Below, piece after piece: positions 1 to 11,105 of a DNA stretch of 64,000 bases. The stretch is taken from NCBI RefSeq assembly GCF_026420145.1, contig NZ_JAPMLV010000002.1:186001-250000 (forward strand). The letters are read 5' to 3'. The notes beneath the pieces were generated by a model that saw only the letters and a program-made list of their open reading frames with translations, was not told the DNA's origin and did no database searches. Source of the DNA: Enterobacter pseudoroggenkampii. GTDB taxonomy: Bacteria; Pseudomonadota; Gammaproteobacteria; Enterobacterales; Enterobacteriaceae. The position numbers and the translations under genes are program-made. Positions within the stretch are counted from its first letter, which is position 1, and every line of letters begins with the position of its first letter.

Positions 1-1724
1 ATCAGAGATGACATGAACCAGCCGCGGTGTTGGTCAGAGCCTTCCAGATACATATCGGCAGCGTGGCCAGCAAACTCCGGACGCACGTCAACCACGGAGG
101 AGTGGGTCGATCCGGAATCAAACCACACGTCCAGGGTATCCGGCACTTTCTCGTAGCTGTCAGCGTCAGCGCCCAGGATGTCGCGGGCGTCGAGATCCCA
201 CCACGCCTGAATGCCGTCAACTTCGACGCGCTTCGCCACTTCTTCCATCAGTTCCAGGGTGTTCGGGTGCAGCTCCTGCGTCTCTTTATGTACGAACAGA
301 GACATCGGTACGCCCCAGGTACGCTGACGGGAGATACACCAGTCAGGACGGTTAGCCACCATGGATTCGATACGCGCCTGGCCCCAGTCAGGGATCCACT
401 GCACGCCTTTGATCTCTTTCAGAGACTGCTCGCGCAGGCCCTTCTGATCCATGCTGACGAACCACTGCGGGGTCGCACGGAAGATGATCGGGGTCTTGTG
501 ACGCCAGCAGCACGGATAGCTGTGCTGCATTTTTTCAACGTGCAGCAACGCGCCGCTGGTGCGCAGCATGTCGACGATGATGTCGTTCGCTTTGAAGACG
601 TTGATGCCGTCCAGCGCCGGGTAGGTGCCAGGCAGGTAAGATCCGTCCGGGCCCACCGGGTTAGCGATTTCAAGACCGTACTTCAGGCTGATGTTGTAGT
701 CGTCAGGACCGTGGCCACCGGCGGTATGCACCGCACCGGTACCCGCTTCCAGCGTCACGTGGTCGCCCAGAATCGCCGGAACGTCGAAGTCCAGGAACGG
801 GTGCTTGAAGCGCATCAGCTCCAGCGCGTCACCTTTCACGGTGCCCAGCACGGTGTAGTCGGTGATATGCGCACGCTTCAGCACGCTTTCAACCAGATCT
901 TTCGCCAGGATAACCGCCTGACCTTCAACCTGAACCAGCGCGTATTCGAACTCACCGGACAGGGAGATCGCGCGGTTCGCAGGCAGGGTCCACGGGGTGG
1001 TGGTCCAGATCACCAGCGAGATTGGGCCGTTTACTGAGGAGACGCCAAATTTGGCTTTCACCGCATCCTGATCGACGGCCTGGAAGGCCACGTCGATAGA
1101 TGGAGAGGTTTTGTCGTAATACTCCACTTCCGCTTCTGCCAGCGCAGAGCGGCAGTCCACGCACCAGTGCACCGGCTTAGCGCCTTTGTGCAGGTGGCCG
1201 TTACCGATAATTTTACCCAGCGCACGAATGATGTTGGCTTCGGTTTTGAAGTCCATGGTCAGGTACGGGTGCGACCAGTCGCCCAGCACGCCCAGACGGA
1301 TGAAGTCAGCGCGCTGACCGTCAACCTGCGTAGCGGCGTATTCGCGGCACTTCGCACGGAACTCGGCGGCGGTGAACTTCTCACCCGGCTTGCCAAACTC
1401 TTGCTCCACTTTCAGCTCGATTGGCAGACCGTGGCAGTCCCAGCCCGGAACGTAAGGCGAGTCATATCCCGCGAGGCCTTTGGACTTCACGATAATGTCT
1501 TTCAGAATCTTGTTAACCGAGTGACCAATATGAATGCTGCCATTCGCATATGGAGGGCCATCATGCAGAATGAAGGATTTTTTGCCTTTTTTGGCTGCAC
1601 GAATGATGCCGTACAGGTCATCATCGGTCCAACGCGCCAGCATTCCCGGTTCGCGCTTGGCGAGATCGCCGCGCATCGGGAACCCTGTTTCCGGCAAATT
1701 CAGGGTTGATTTATAGTCACTCAT
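1..1724 (-). CDS. ileS: Isoleucyl-tRNA synthetase, N-terminal 574 codons (runs off the left edge)
   Basis: Cytoplasmic class I aminoacyl-tRNA synthetase that charges tRNA-Ile and edits misactivated valine. The start is ATG at 1722-1724, giving [19 protein letters not shown]. The ATP-binding HIGH signature ([14 protein letters not shown]) lies near residues 57-70. The rest of the visible part covers the Rossmann fold and the inserted CP1 editing domain ([13 protein letters not shown]) and ends at [13 protein letters not shown]. The KMSKS loop and the anticodon-binding domain lie beyond the window, so 3' completeness cannot be judged. ribF lies 45 nt upstream on the same strand, the usual ribF-ileS-lspA arrangement. 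No frameshift is seen in the visible part. Confidence 0.97.
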   Translation of the reverse strand, partial: MSDYKSTLNLPETGFPMRGDLAKREPGMLARWTDDDLYGIIRAAKKGKKSFILHDGPPYANGSIHIGHSVNKILKDIIVKSKGLAGYDSPYVPGWDCHGLPIELKVEQEFGKPGEKFTAAEFRAKCREYAATQVDGQRADFIRLGVLGDWSHPYLTMDFKTEANIIRALGKIIGNGHLHKGAKPVHWCVDCRSALAEAEVEYYDKTSPSIDVAFQAVDQDAVKAKFGVSSVNGPISLVIWTTTPWTLPANRAISLSGEFEYALVQVEGQAVILAKDLVESVLKRAHITDYTVLGTVKGDALELMRFKHPFLDFDVPAILGDHVTLEAGTGAVHTAGGHGPDDYNISLKYGLEIANPVGPDGSYLPGTYPALDGINVFKANDIIVDMLRTSGALLHVEKMQHSYPCCWRHKTPIIFRATPQWFVSMDQKGLREQSLKEIKGVQWIPDWGQARIESMVANRPDWCISRQRTWGVPMSLFVHKETQELHPNTLELMEEVAKRVEVDGIQAWWDLDARDILGADADSYEKVPDTLDVWFDSGSTHSSVVDVRPEFAGHAADMYLEGSDQHRGWFMSSL

Positions 1725-1769
1725 CAGATTCTCGGTTCCGTATTTATCACGTAGGCAGTTAAGCCGGGT

Positions 1770-2696
1770 TCAAAGCCCAAAAAACTCGCGGGCCGTCAAT
1801 TCATCTCGCGCAATTTGCGCTTTGAGTTCATCCAGCGAACCAAATCGCTGCTCGTTGCGTATTTTTTTACGCAGTATCACATCTATATGGCGACCATACA
1901 GGTCCATTACAACGTCCAGCAGGTGCACTTCCAGCTGTTGACGCACACCGGCGACGGTCGGACGCGTGCCAATATTGGCGACGCCGTAAAACGGCTTATC
2001 GCCCAGTCCTGCCACTTCCACCGCATACACCCCTTTAACCGGGGAAACCTGACGACGCAGCGGTATATTCGCCGTCGGGAAGCCTATCGTGCGGCCCAGC
2101 GCATCGCCATGGACCACGCGGCCAGAGATGGTGAACGGATGCCCCAGCAGGGTTTCCGCCGTCTCCAGCTCGTCATCGGCCAGTGCCCGGCGAACCGCCG
2201 TGCTGCTGACGCGCACGCCGCCCTCACAGAAGGTCATCGCGCTGGTGACGTCAAACCCGTACTCCAGACCAGCCTTCTGTAATAGCAAGAAATCGCCCTG
2301 ACGACCAGCGCCAAAGCGGAAATCATCGCCCACGGCGAGAAACTGTACGCCAAGACGCTTAACCAGCAGGTCGCTGACAAAATTTTGTGCTGTCAGCGCG
2401 GCAAAGCGGCGATCGAAACGTACACACAATACGTAGTCCACACCGGACTCTGCCAGGTAGCGCAACTTCTCGCGCAGGCGAGTGAGACGGGCGGGAGATT
2501 TATCACCCGCGAACAGCTCCAGCGGCTGCGGTTCGAAAATCATCACCACAACGGGCAGGCCACGGGCCTCCCCTTCTTTACGCAATCCCTGCAACAGCGC
2601 CTGATGACCACGATGCACGCCGTCGAAATTACCAATGGTCAGCACGCACCCGTGTGGCGCGCTACTGAGATTATGTATGCCGCGTATCAGCTTCAT
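1770..2696 (-). CDS. ribF: Bifunctional riboflavin kinase / FMN adenylyltransferase
   Basis: Makes FMN from riboflavin and then FAD from FMN, in the cytoplasm. The product is 308 aa; E. coli RibF is about 313. The start MKLIRGIHNL is chosen at 2696 because it matches the family N-terminus; an in-frame ATG 45 nt upstream adds non-homologous residues. The N-terminal adenylyltransferase domain (about 1-180) carries LTIGNFDGVHRGHQ, a nucleotidyltransferase HxGH-like motif. The C-terminal flavokinase domain carries GRTIGFPTANI and GVANIGTRPTV. It lies 45 nt upstream of ileS and is probably cotranscribed with it. It is divergent from rpsT. Confidence 0.97.
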   Translation of the reverse strand: MKLIRGIHNLSSAPHGCVLTIGNFDGVHRGHQALLQGLRKEGEARGLPVVVMIFEPQPLELFAGDKSPARLTRLREKLRYLAESGVDYVLCVRFDRRFAALTAQNFVSDLLVKRLGVQFLAVGDDFRFGAGRQGDFLLLQKAGLEYGFDVTSAMTFCEGGVRVSSTAVRRALADDELETAETLLGHPFTISGRVVHGDALGRTIGFPTANIPLRRQVSPVKGVYAVEVAGLGDKPFYGVANIGTRPTVAGVRQQLEVHLLDVVMDLYGRHIDVILRKKIRNEQRFGSLDELKAQIARDELTAREFFGL

Positions 2697-3287
<591 letters not shown>

Positions 3288-3314
3288 TCGCTACTTGTTG
3301 TTGCTTGTTTAAAG

Positions 3315-3338
3315 AACCCGCTTAACGCGGGTTTTTTT
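3315..3338. terminator. rpsT intrinsic terminator
   Basis: A 7-bp stem (AACCCGC/GCGGGTT) with a TTAAC loop is followed by a run of T. It lies 27 nt past the rpsT stop and just before the nhaR stop codon (convergent), so it may serve both genes. Confidence 0.85.
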
Positions 3339-3344
3339 ATGTCT

Positions 3345-4244
3345 TCAGATTGCCGGTGGCGTAAACAGCGCTGAATAGTCGCGGTTACAGATTCGCTGTA
3401 CCGCCGGGTGCTGAATCATTCTTTCGGCAAATATGGCGTGATACTCCTCCATCACGTTATCCACTCTGCCTATCTCCGTAATCTTATCGTCCGAATAGAG
3501 ATCGTGCGCGTACAGCGTCGGCGCAACGAAGATCGCGTTATGCGCTTCGCCAAAGGCTTTCATCAGCGCCGCATCGTCGAACTCACCGAGTATCTCCACG
3601 TTCAGCCCCTGCGAGTTAAACCAGTTCAGCAGCTTGCGTCCGAGCATGGAGCGCCTTCCCGGCACCAGCAGGCGACGCTCTTCCAGGCACGCGGGGAACG
3701 GTTTTTCCGGCGGCGGATTAATACACCAGAAGCTGACGCCGCATTCGCCAATCTTCACCGAGAACAGCCCTTCCTGCTGGGTGGAGTCAATCGGGCAGTC
3801 CGAGATAATCATATCCAGCTTGTGCTGGCTGAGCTGTTCCAGCAGCATCTCATGGGTGGATTCAAAGCAGCGCAGATGGATTTGCTCATCTTCCACCACC
3901 GCCGCATCCAGCACGCCGCTCACCAGCCGCTTGGACAGCGCATCCGCCACGCCAACATCAAAGAGCAGGTTCGACTCTTTGCGGTAGTTGACGATATCCA
4001 GCATCTCCTGGCTCAGGGTGAACATTTTGTCCGCATAGCGGAAAACCAGCTCACCCAGTTCGCTGGGTTCAATCCCACGCCCCTTACGCTTGAACAGCTT
4101 ACCCTGCAGGCGCTCTTCCAGCGCCTTGATTTGCCCGGTGATGGTTTGCGGCGTCAGGTAGAGCGCCTCTGCCGCCCCCACCACCGAGCCCTGTTTATAG
4201 ACGTGCCAGAAGTAGTAAAGATGGTTGTAATTCAAATGAGACAT
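3345..4244 (-). CDS. nhaR: LysR-type activator of nhaA (sodium response)
   Basis: LysR-family transcription factor; in E. coli it activates nhaA in response to Na+ and also acts on osmC and pgaABCD. The product is 299 aa (E. coli 301) and collinear along its whole length. The N-terminal winged helix-turn-helix (about residues 1-65, [32 protein letters not shown]) is followed by the substrate-binding domain. It lies 58 nt downstream of nhaA on the same strand, the standard nhaAR operon. It converges on rpsT. Confidence 0.97.
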   Translation of the reverse strand: MSHLNYNHLYYFWHVYKQGSVVGAAEALYLTPQTITGQIKALEERLQGKLFKRKGRGIEPSELGELVFRYADKMFTLSQEMLDIVNYRKESNLLFDVGVADALSKRLVSGVLDAAVVEDEQIHLRCFESTHEMLLEQLSQHKLDMIISDCPIDSTQQEGLFSVKIGECGVSFWCINPPPEKPFPACLEERRLLVPGRRSMLGRKLLNWFNSQGLNVEILGEFDDAALMKAFGEAHNAIFVAPTLYAHDLYSDDKITEIGRVDNVMEEYHAIFAERMIQHPAVQRICNRDYSALFTPPAI

Positions 4245-4302
4245 CGCGTCTTCTCTCCCTGAGTGTGTATCGGGAGAAGGATCGCCTCCTCCCGGTGTTC
4301 CG

Positions 4303-5478
4303 TTATGCCTGGACGGCCTGTCCGGACAATTTCACCTTCAACAAGGTATAACCGATTACCGCGGCCAGTAATGACCCGATGAGGATGCCGAGTTTCGCCC
4401 AGACGATAAGCTCAGGCGCATGCGCACCAAACGCCAGCGTCGAGATAAAGATCGACATCGTAAACCCGATGCCACACAGCACGCCGACGGCCATAATCTG
4501 CTTAAAGGTGGTGCCGTGCGGCAAAGAGGCCAGCTTCAGCTTCGTCGCCACCCAGCAGAAGAGGCTAATACCCAGCGGCTTGCCGATAAACAGCCCGGCA
4601 ATAATGCCCAGCGGCAGCACGGACGTTAGCCCGTCCAGCGTCACGCCACCCAGCGACACACCGGCGTTGGCAAACGCAAACAGCGGCAGGATCATAAAGG
4701 CGACCCACGGGTGCAGCACATGCTCCAGCTGTTTGGCAGGCGACTTGCCGTCCTGCGGCTTCAGCGGTACGAAGAAGCCGACGATCACGCCCGCCAGCGT
4801 GGCGTGCACGCCTGATTTCAGCACCGCCGTCCATAGCACCATCCCCACGAGGATGTATATACCGATACGGCGAACATTGAAGATGTTCAGCAGCGCCAGC
4901 ACCGCAATCGCCCCGGCGGCCACGCTCAGGGACAGGATCGACAGATCGCTGGTGTAGAACAGTGCGATAATCACAATGGCACCCAGGTCATCGATGATCG
5001 CCAGCGCCATCAGGAAGATTTTCAGGGCCACCGGCACGCGGCTTCCCAGCAATGCCAGCACCCCGAGCGCAAAGGCGATATCCGTCGCAGCCGGGATCGC
5101 CCAGCCGTGACGTGCAATCGGATCCTGCCAGGTGAACGCCAGGAAGAGCAGCGCCGGCACCACCATCCCGCCGAGCGCAGCAATCACCGGAAACGCCGCG
5201 CGCTGGCGGCTGGCAAGCGAGCCCAGTACCAGCTCACGCTTAACCTCAAGCCCGATGAGCAGGAAGAACACCGCCATCAGCGCATCGTTGATCCACAGCA
5301 GCATGTTCTTGTTAATTTCCAGCGCCCCGACCTTCAGCTCAACGGGCGTTTCCAGAAATGCATGGTAGAGTTCCTGCGTGATGCCAAGGTTAGCCAGCAC
5401 CATCGCGGCCGCAGCGGCAATAATCAGGATCACGCCACCGGACGCCTCACTGCTAAAAAAACGGTGTAGTAATTTCAC
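4303..5478 (-). CDS. nhaA: Na+/H+ antiporter NhaA
   Basis: Inner-membrane antiporter that expels Na+ or Li+ in exchange for 2 H+, used for pH and salt homeostasis. The product is 391 aa (E. coli 388) with about 12 hydrophobic segments. The paired aspartates of the ion site are visible in [11 protein letters not shown], corresponding to E. coli Asp163/Asp164. The start is chosen as GTG at 5478 ([15 protein letters not shown]), preceded by GAGAG at 7 nt. Longer in-frame starts reach 5526 but add residues absent from the family. It is cotranscribed with nhaR. Confidence 0.95.
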   Translation of the reverse strand: MKLLHRFFSSEASGGVILIIAAAAAMVLANLGITQELYHAFLETPVELKVGALEINKNMLLWINDALMAVFFLLIGLEVKRELVLGSLASRQRAAFPVIAALGGMVVPALLFLAFTWQDPIARHGWAIPAATDIAFALGVLALLGSRVPVALKIFLMALAIIDDLGAIVIIALFYTSDLSILSLSVAAGAIAVLALLNIFNVRRIGIYILVGMVLWTAVLKSGVHATLAGVIVGFFVPLKPQDGKSPAKQLEHVLHPWVAFMILPLFAFANAGVSLGGVTLDGLTSVLPLGIIAGLFIGKPLGISLFCWVATKLKLASLPHGTTFKQIMAVGVLCGIGFTMSIFISTLAFGAHAPELIVWAKLGILIGSLLAAVIGYTLLKVKLSGQAVQA

Positions 5479-5598
5479 TTTAATTCTCTCTGTTACAACA
5501 ATACCTCGATAAAACCATAATACCAAGCCAAATAGCTCGGCAAAAACAGATTAATATTGAGTATAGATTCAGTTTTACCGAGCAATACCCGTAAATAG

Positions 5599-5626
5599 AA
5601 AAAGCCCGGAATCGCTTCCGGGCTTT
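5599..5626 (-). terminator. dnaKJ operon terminator
   Basis: An 11-bp stem, AAAGCCCGGAA/TTCCGGGCTTT (5601-5626), closes on a 4-nt loop. A U-run follows on the minus strand just downstream of the dnaJ stop. Its symmetry lets it also act toward nhaA. Confidence 0.85.
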
Positions 5627-5650
5627 TGCGGATGAAAATCTGAGAACAGA

Positions 5651-6796
5651 TTAACGGGTCAAATCATCGAAGAATTTTTTGACGCCATCGAAGAAGCTTT
5701 TGGAACGCGGGCTGTTTTTCTCACCCGTCGGGCCACCAAAGCTCTCCTGCAGCTCTTTCAGCAGCTGTTTCTGCTTGTCGTTCAGGCCAACCGGCGTTTC
5801 AACGACGACGCGGCACAGCAGGTCGCCCTGCGCACCACCGCGAACGGACTTAACGCCTTTCCCGCGCATGCGGAACAGCTTACCGGTCTGGGTTTCACCA
5901 GGCACTTTCAGGTTCACGCGGCCATCCAGCGTCGGTACTTCGATTTCACCACCGAGTGCCGCCATCGCGAAGTTGATCGGCACTTCGCAGTACAGGTTAT
6001 TACCTTCGCGCTCGAAGATGGCGTGCTGCTTCACCTGCACCTGAACGTACAGATCGCCTGCCGGTGCGCCGTGTTCACCTGCTTCACCTTCACCCGCCAG
6101 ACGAATGCGGTCGCCCGTATCGACGCCAGCCGGGATTTTAACGGAGAGGGTCTTGGTTTTCTCAACGCGACCGTGGCCGTGGCATTTGGTGCACGGATCT
6201 TTAATCAGCGTACCGCGACCGTGGCAGTGCGGACAGGCCTGCTGTACCGCGAAGAAGCCCTGACGCATCTGTACCTGACCAGAGCCGTGACAGGTTGGAC
6301 AGGTCTGAGGCTGTGTACCTGCTTTCGCGCCGCTGCCGTGGCAAACGTCACACTCTTCCAGCGTCGGAATACGGATCTCTTTGGTGACACCGCGAACGGC
6401 CTCTTCCAGCGTCAGCTCCATGTTGTAGCGCAGGTCCGCGCCGCGCGCCGCGCGCTGACGACCACGGCCACCGCCGAAGATGTCGCCAAACACATCGCCA
6501 AAGATATCGCTGAAGTCAGCGCCGCCGCCAAAGCCGCCGCCACCGAATCCACCGCCGCCCATGCCGCCCTGTTCAAAGGCTGCGTGACCGTACTGGTCAT
6601 AGGCCGCACGTTTTTGTGCATCGGTCAGGACTTCGTAGGCTTCTTTGATCTCTTTAAATTTGGCTTCAGCCTCTTTATCACCCTGGTTACGGTCCGGGTG
6701 GAATTTCATGGCCAGGCGCTTATACGCCTTTTTGATTTCACGCTCTTCCGCAGTTTTCGGAACGCCTAAAATCTCGTAATAGTCTTGCTTTGCCAT
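5651..6796 (-). CDS. dnaJ: Hsp40 co-chaperone DnaJ
   Basis: Delivers unfolded clients to DnaK and stimulates its ATPase. The product is 381 aa (E. coli 376). The J-domain is at 1-70 with HPD at residues 33-35. A Gly/Phe-rich linker follows. The zinc-binding domain has four CxxCxGxG repeats ([32 protein letters not shown]), and a C-terminal substrate domain ends the protein. [12 protein letters not shown] is the family start; an upstream in-frame ATG adds eight alien residues. It lies 87 nt downstream of dnaK in the heat-shock operon. Confidence 0.98.
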   Translation of the reverse strand: MAKQDYYEILGVPKTAEEREIKKAYKRLAMKFHPDRNQGDKEAEAKFKEIKEAYEVLTDAQKRAAYDQYGHAAFEQGGMGGGGFGGGGFGGGADFSDIFGDVFGDIFGGGRGRQRAARGADLRYNMELTLEEAVRGVTKEIRIPTLEECDVCHGSGAKAGTQPQTCPTCHGSGQVQMRQGFFAVQQACPHCHGRGTLIKDPCTKCHGHGRVEKTKTLSVKIPAGVDTGDRIRLAGEGEAGEHGAPAGDLYVQVQVKQHAIFEREGNNLYCEVPINFAMAALGGEIEVPTLDGRVNLKVPGETQTGKLFRMRGKGVKSVRGGAQGDLLCRVVVETPVGLNDKQKQLLKELQESFGGPTGEKNSPRSKSFFDGVKKFFDDLTR

Positions 6797-6824
6797 TGGT
6801 TTTTTTAAGCCCCTTAACATGCGA

Positions 6825-6857
6825 GCACGGGCGTGGAGAGTTCTCCTACGCCCGTGC
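6825..6857 (-). promoter_or_regulatory. Long hairpin between dnaK and dnaJ
   Basis: A 10-bp GC-rich stem, GCACGGGCGT/ACGCCCGTGC, is extended inward by GGAGA/TCTCC with one bulged base. There is no U-run directly after it. It lies between the two CDSs and could be a stability or partial-termination element that sets the DnaK:DnaJ ratio (inference). Confidence 0.55.
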
Positions 6858-6883
6858 CGATTAATTACCCTGCATCAGGGCGA

Positions 6884-8797
6884 TTATTTTTTATCTTTAA
6901 CTTCTTCGAACTCAGCGTCGACAACGTCGTCGTCTTTCGCGTTGTTCGCCGAAGCGTCAGCGCCCGCCTGCTGTTGAGCGTGCTGCTGCTGAGCGATTTC
7001 CATCAGCTTCTGAGAAGCCTGCGCCAGTTCCTGCATCTTCGCTTCGATGTCCGCTTTGTCTTCACCTTTCAGTGAGGATTCCAGCGCACTCAGTGCAGCT
7101 TCGATAGCAGTCTTGTCTTCCGCTGGCAGTTTATCGCCTGCTTCTTCAACCTGCTTACGGGTGCTGTGCAGCAGATGGTCACCCTGGTTACGGGTCTGAA
7201 CCAGCTCTTCGAACTTACGGTCGGATTCCGCGTTAGCTTCGGCATCGCGAACCATTTTTTCGATTTCCGCTTCGTTCAGGCCAGAAGATGCCTTGATGGT
7301 GATCTTCTGCTCTTTACCGCTGTTTTTGTCTTTCGCAGACACGTGCAGGATACCGTCAGCATCGATGTCGAAGGTCACTTCGATCTGCGGCATGCCGCGC
7401 GGTGCCGGGTTAATACCGTCCAGGTTGAACTGACCCAGAGATTTGTTATCCGCCGCACGCTTACGCTCACCCTGAATCACATGGATGGTTACCGCAGACT
7501 GGTTGTCTTCAGCGGTAGAGAACACCTGGCTGTGTTTCGTCGGGATGGTGGTGTTTTTGTTGATGAGCGCAGTCATCACACCGCCCATGGTTTCGATACC
7601 CAGAGACAGCGGGGTAACGTCCAGCAGCAGTACGTCTTTAACTTCACCGGTCAGTACGCCACCCTGAACCGCAGCACCGATTGCAACTGCTTCGTCCGGG
7701 TTAACGTCTTTACGTGGCTCTTTACCAAAGAACTCAGCCACTTTCTTCTGAACCATTGGCATACGGGTCTGACCACCGACCAGGATAACGTCCTGGATAT
7801 CGGATACGGACAGGCCAGCATCCTGCAGAGCAACTTTCAGCGGCTCGATAGAACGGTTCACCAGGTCTTCTACCAGGCTTTCCAGTTTCGCACGGGTCAC
7901 TTTAATGTTCATGTGTTTAGGACCGGTCGCGTCTGCAGTGATGTATGGCAGGTTCACATCGGTCTGCTGAGCGGAAGACAGCTCGATCTTCGCTTTCTCA
8001 GCGGCTTCTTTCAGGCGCTGCATAGCCAGCGGGTCGTTACGCAGGTCAATGCCCTGATCTTTCTTGAACTCGTCAACGAGGTAGTTGATCAGACGGGTAT
8101 CGAAGTCTTCACCACCCAGGTGGGTATCACCGTTGGTTGCCAGAACTTCGAAGGTTTTTTCGCCGTCAACTTCGTCGATTTCGATAATAGAGATATCGAA
8201 GGTACCACCACCCAGGTCGTAAACCGCGATAGTACGGTTGCCAACTTCTTTATCCAGACCGTAAGCCAGTGCAGCCGCGGTTGGTTCGTTGATGATACGT
8301 TTTACTTCCAGACCTGCGATACGGCCAGCATCTTTGGTTGCCTGACGCTGAGCATCGTTGAAGTAGGCAGGTACGGTGATAACAGCTTCAGTTACCGGCT
8401 CACCCAGGTAATCTTCAGCGGTTTTCTTCATTTTCTTCAGCACTTCAGCAGAAATCTGCGGTGGTGCAGTTTTAGCGCCTTTCACATCAAGCCATGCATC
8501 GCCGTTATCTGCCGCGATGATTTTGTAAGGCATGATGGAAACGTCACGCTGAACTTCTTCGTCCTGGAAGCGGCGACCGATCAGGCGTTTAATCGCAAAC
8601 AGGGTGTTTTGCGGGTTTGTCACTGCCTGACGTTTAGCCGGCTGACCAACCAGAGTTTCACCATCCTGGGTATAAGCAATGATAGAAGGCGTGGTGCGAT
8701 CGCCCTCGGCGTTCTCCAGCACGCGTGCAGTAGTGCCATCCATAATCGCTACACAAGAGTTGGTAGTACCCAGGTCGATACCAATAATTTTACCCAT
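6884..8797 (-). CDS. dnaK: Hsp70 chaperone DnaK
   Basis: ATP-dependent chaperone for nascent and stress-denatured proteins, and a negative modulator of sigma-32. The product is 637 aa (E. coli 638). The nucleotide-binding domain is about 1-385, with [16 protein letters not shown], the phosphate-loop motif [14 protein letters not shown] and [11 protein letters not shown]. The linker [12 protein letters not shown], the substrate domain and the lid follow. The C-terminus is EEVKDKK. It heads the dnaKJ operon behind two sigma-32-type promoters at 8846-8872 and 8920-8947. Confidence 0.99.
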   Translation of the reverse strand: MGKIIGIDLGTTNSCVAIMDGTTARVLENAEGDRTTPSIIAYTQDGETLVGQPAKRQAVTNPQNTLFAIKRLIGRRFQDEEVQRDVSIMPYKIIAADNGDAWLDVKGAKTAPPQISAEVLKKMKKTAEDYLGEPVTEAVITVPAYFNDAQRQATKDAGRIAGLEVKRIINEPTAAALAYGLDKEVGNRTIAVYDLGGGTFDISIIEIDEVDGEKTFEVLATNGDTHLGGEDFDTRLINYLVDEFKKDQGIDLRNDPLAMQRLKEAAEKAKIELSSAQQTDVNLPYITADATGPKHMNIKVTRAKLESLVEDLVNRSIEPLKVALQDAGLSVSDIQDVILVGGQTRMPMVQKKVAEFFGKEPRKDVNPDEAVAIGAAVQGGVLTGEVKDVLLLDVTPLSLGIETMGGVMTALINKNTTIPTKHSQVFSTAEDNQSAVTIHVIQGERKRAADNKSLGQFNLDGINPAPRGMPQIEVTFDIDADGILHVSAKDKNSGKEQKITIKASSGLNEAEIEKMVRDAEANAESDRKFEELVQTRNQGDHLLHSTRKQVEEAGDKLPAEDKTAIEAALSALESSLKGEDKADIEAKMQELAQASQKLMEIAQQQHAQQQAGADASANNAKDDDVVDAEFEEVKDKK

Positions 8798-8845
8798 CTA
8801 AACGTCTCCACTAAAAATTCAGTCAACATGTGGTTGTGTACCTGT

Positions 8846-8872
8846 AATAAGGGCAGAACGTGCTTTTTCAAC
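8846..8872 (-). promoter_or_regulatory. dnaK heat-shock promoter, proximal (P2-like)
   Basis: On the minus strand, GTTGAAA (8866-8872) is followed after 12 nt by CCCTTATT (8846-8853). This resembles the sigma-32 consensus (CTTGAAA, then CCCCATNT) and matches the spacing and sequence of the E. coli dnaK P2 promoter. Confidence 0.65.
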
Positions 8873-8919
8873 TGCCCAGATTTGATTTTTTTCAGGTCCA
8901 CACACTGCGGTTGACTACA

Positions 8920-8947
8920 AGATGGGGTCGCGACGGCATCCATCAAG
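8920..8947 (-). promoter_or_regulatory. dnaK heat-shock promoter, distal (P1-like)
   Basis: On the minus strand, CTTGATG (8941-8947) is followed by 13 nt and CCCCATCT (8920-8927). The -10 is a full match to the sigma-32 consensus. Same layout as E. coli dnaK P1. The remaining sequence up to 9093 is the satP upstream region; no other element was recognised there. Confidence 0.8.
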
Positions 8948-9093
8948 GGGGAATGATAAAAAAAATTTTAATTTCACCCTGATGAGATCATAGACGCCAT
9001 CGATTGCGCCCATTATGATGCCGCGCCCAGTCAGGGAGAACTGACGCGGGTTTAACCATTTCACCATATTAATGATGATTTTTTTGAGGACTT

Positions 9094-9660
9094 ATGGGCA
9101 ACACTAAGTTGGCTAATCCGGCTCCGCTGGGCCTGATGGGTTTTGGCATGACCACTATCCTGCTGAACCTGCACAATATCGGGATGTTCCCGATGGATGG
9201 CATCATCCTGGCGATGGGCATTTTTTACGGCGGTATCGCGCAAATCTTCGCGGGCCTGCTGGAATATAAGAAAGGCAATACCTTCGGCTTAACCGCCTTC
9301 ACCTCTTACGGTTCTTTCTGGCTGACCCTGGTTGCCATTCTGCTGCTGCCTAAAATGGGCATGGCTGACGCGGCAAACGCCCACTTCCTGGGCGTTTACC
9401 TGGGCCTGTGGGGCGTCTTCACCCTGTTCATGTTCTTCGGTACCCTGAAAGGCAACCGCATGCTGCAGTTCGTCTTCCTGAGCCTGACCGTCCTGTTCGC
9501 CCTGCTGGCGATTGGTCATCTGGTGGATAACGAAGGCATCGTTCATGTTGCAGGCTGGATTGGTCTGGTTTGCGGCGCAAGCGCTATCTACCTGGCAATG
9601 GGTGAAGTGCTGAACGAGCAGTTTGACCGCACCGTTTTACCGATTGGTGAAAAACACTGA
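9094..9660 (+). CDS. satP: Acetate/succinate:H+ symporter SatP
   Basis: Inner-membrane carrier of the acetate-uptake FUN34/YaaH family (AceTr). The product is 188 aa, the family length. The N-terminal NPAPLGLMGFGMTT carries the family NPAPLGL signature, followed by six hydrophobic segments. The start MGNTKLANPAPLG is preceded by a GAGG ribosome site. Its last 24 nt overlap the 3' end of the convergent MFS gene. Confidence 0.97.
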   Translation: MGNTKLANPAPLGLMGFGMTTILLNLHNIGMFPMDGIILAMGIFYGGIAQIFAGLLEYKKGNTFGLTAFTSYGSFWLTLVAILLLPKMGMADAANAHFLGVYLGLWGVFTLFMFFGTLKGNRMLQFVFLSLTVLFALLAIGHLVDNEGIVHVAGWIGLVCGASAIYLAMGEVLNEQFDRTVLPIGEKH

Positions 9661-10983
9661 TCCCTCTGTCGTGCCCGCCCCGCGGGCACCACAATACCCC
9701 CCCTCGCGGCCACGACATTCCCCCGCCTGACGAAGCCAAAATCCTAATACCAGCCCCATCACCGACAGCGCCAGCACGTACCAGGCCGGAGCCAGGGGAG
9801 ACACGCCCATCAGCACGGTGACCGCAATCGGCGTTAGCCCGCCGAAAATGGCATACGACACGTTATAAGAGAACGAGATCCCGGTGAAACGAACTTCCGG
9901 CGGGAAAGCTCGCACCATGACGTAAGGCACAGCCCCCACTACGCCCACGCACAGCCCTACCACGCCGTACAGCAGGAACAGCTGTTCAGGATGGCTGCCC
10001 GCAAGATGGTAAAACGCCCAGCTTGATGCGGCCAGTAGCAGGCTACCGATGATAAAGGTAACGCTGGCACCAAAACGATCCGCCGCCAGCCCGGCGGCCA
10101 GACAGCCAAAGCAGAGCATGATTGTCGCGATACTGTTCGCCTGTAACGTCACAGCAGGGGCGAAACCGTACTGCTTTTGCAGCCAGACCGGGGACATCAA
10201 TATCACCACCACAATGCCCGCCGAGAGCAGCCAGGTCAGCAGCATCGATACCACCACCGCTTTTTTATGGCGTACCACAACCGCCTTCACCGGCAGCTCC
10301 TGCGCCAGCGCTTTGCGCTGCTGCATCTCGAGGAAAATCGGCGTCTCCTGCAGCCAGCGGCGCAGGTACATCGCGACCAGACCAAACGCTCCGCCCAGCA
10401 GGAACGGAATACGCCAGCCCCAGTCGTGCACGGCCTGCTGCGTCATGCTGGTATTCACAATTGTTGCGACCACCGAGCCGAGCAGGATCCCGACCGTCAG
10501 CCCCGCCGTTAAGGTTCCGCAGGCGATACCAATGCGGCGCACGGGAACATGTTCCGCGACAAACACCCACGCGCCCGGCACTTCACCGCCAATCGCCGCC
10601 CCCTGCAGGACGCGCATCAGCAACAGCAGCAACGGCGCGAGAATGCCCATCGAGGCATAGGTAGGCAGCAGACCAATGGCCAGCGTCGGCACGGCCATCA
10701 GCAGGATGCTAAGGGTAAACATCTTCTTACGGCCGACCAGATCGCCAAAGTGGGCCATGATGATGCCGCCCAGCGGACGCGCCAGATACCCGGCGGCAAA
10801 TATGCCGAAGGTTTGCACCTGACGCAGCCACTCCGGGATATCTGCCGGGAAGAAGAGCTCCCCCACCACGGCGGCGAAGAAGACGAAGATGATAAAGTCG
10901 TAAAACTCCAGCGCGCCGCCCAGGGCCGCGAGCGTGAGGGTTTTGTAGTCCTGTCGATTCAGAGGTCGGGTGTTATGTGACAT
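9637..10983 (-). CDS. MFS transporter, metabolite:H+ symporter type
   Basis: Predicted 448-aa inner-membrane carrier with about 12 hydrophobic segments. Features of the MFS metabolite:H+ symporter family (ShiA/ProP/YdfJ-like) are GALEFYDFIIF in TM1, GYLARPLGGIIMAHFGDLVGRKK in loop 2-3 and RVLQGAAIGGEVPGAWVFVAEH. The substrate is not identifiable from sequence. The last ~27 residues, after FWLRQAGECRG, are Gly-rich and lack membrane character. They lie after a run of seven C at 9697-9703 and overlap the satP 3' end, so the natural C-terminus may be altered or poorly conserved. E. coli lacks a gene here between satP and mog, so this is an accessory insertion relative to it. Confidence 0.85.
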   Translation of the reverse strand: MSHNTRPLNRQDYKTLTLAALGGALEFYDFIIFVFFAAVVGELFFPADIPEWLRQVQTFGIFAAGYLARPLGGIIMAHFGDLVGRKKMFTLSILLMAVPTLAIGLLPTYASMGILAPLLLLLMRVLQGAAIGGEVPGAWVFVAEHVPVRRIGIACGTLTAGLTVGILLGSVVATIVNTSMTQQAVHDWGWRIPFLLGGAFGLVAMYLRRWLQETPIFLEMQQRKALAQELPVKAVVVRHKKAVVVSMLLTWLLSAGIVVVILMSPVWLQKQYGFAPAVTLQANSIATIMLCFGCLAAGLAADRFGASVTFIIGSLLLAASSWAFYHLAGSHPEQLFLLYGVVGLCVGVVGAVPYVMVRAFPPEVRFTGISFSYNVSYAIFGGLTPIAVTVLMGVSPLAPAWYVLALSVMGLVLGFWLRQAGECRGREGGYCGARGAGTTEGSVFFTNR

Positions 10984-11105
10984 AGCGAACCATTATGCGT
11001 GTGTTGTGGATTTATTTTTACAGCATTCGTAAAGAAAAAATTACTATACCGTAAAAGCTTCACCACGCTATCGCCGCTTCAGCTAATGTCACATATTGGT
11101 TAATT

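Noticed and set aside
27..1709. Long open frames on the + strand opposite ileS (27-1037, 1167-1709)
   Set aside because: They are shadows of ileS codon bias; the minus-strand frame gives a full synthetase sequence with HIGH motif.
7166..8914. 582-codon open frame on the + strand opposite dnaK
   Set aside because: It is the antisense shadow of dnaK; composition follows dnaK codon positions and there is no recognisable domain.
9661..9690. GTGCCCGC/GCGGGCAC hairpin as a satP terminator
   Set aside because: A stem is present but no U-run follows in either direction, so I did not list it as a terminator.
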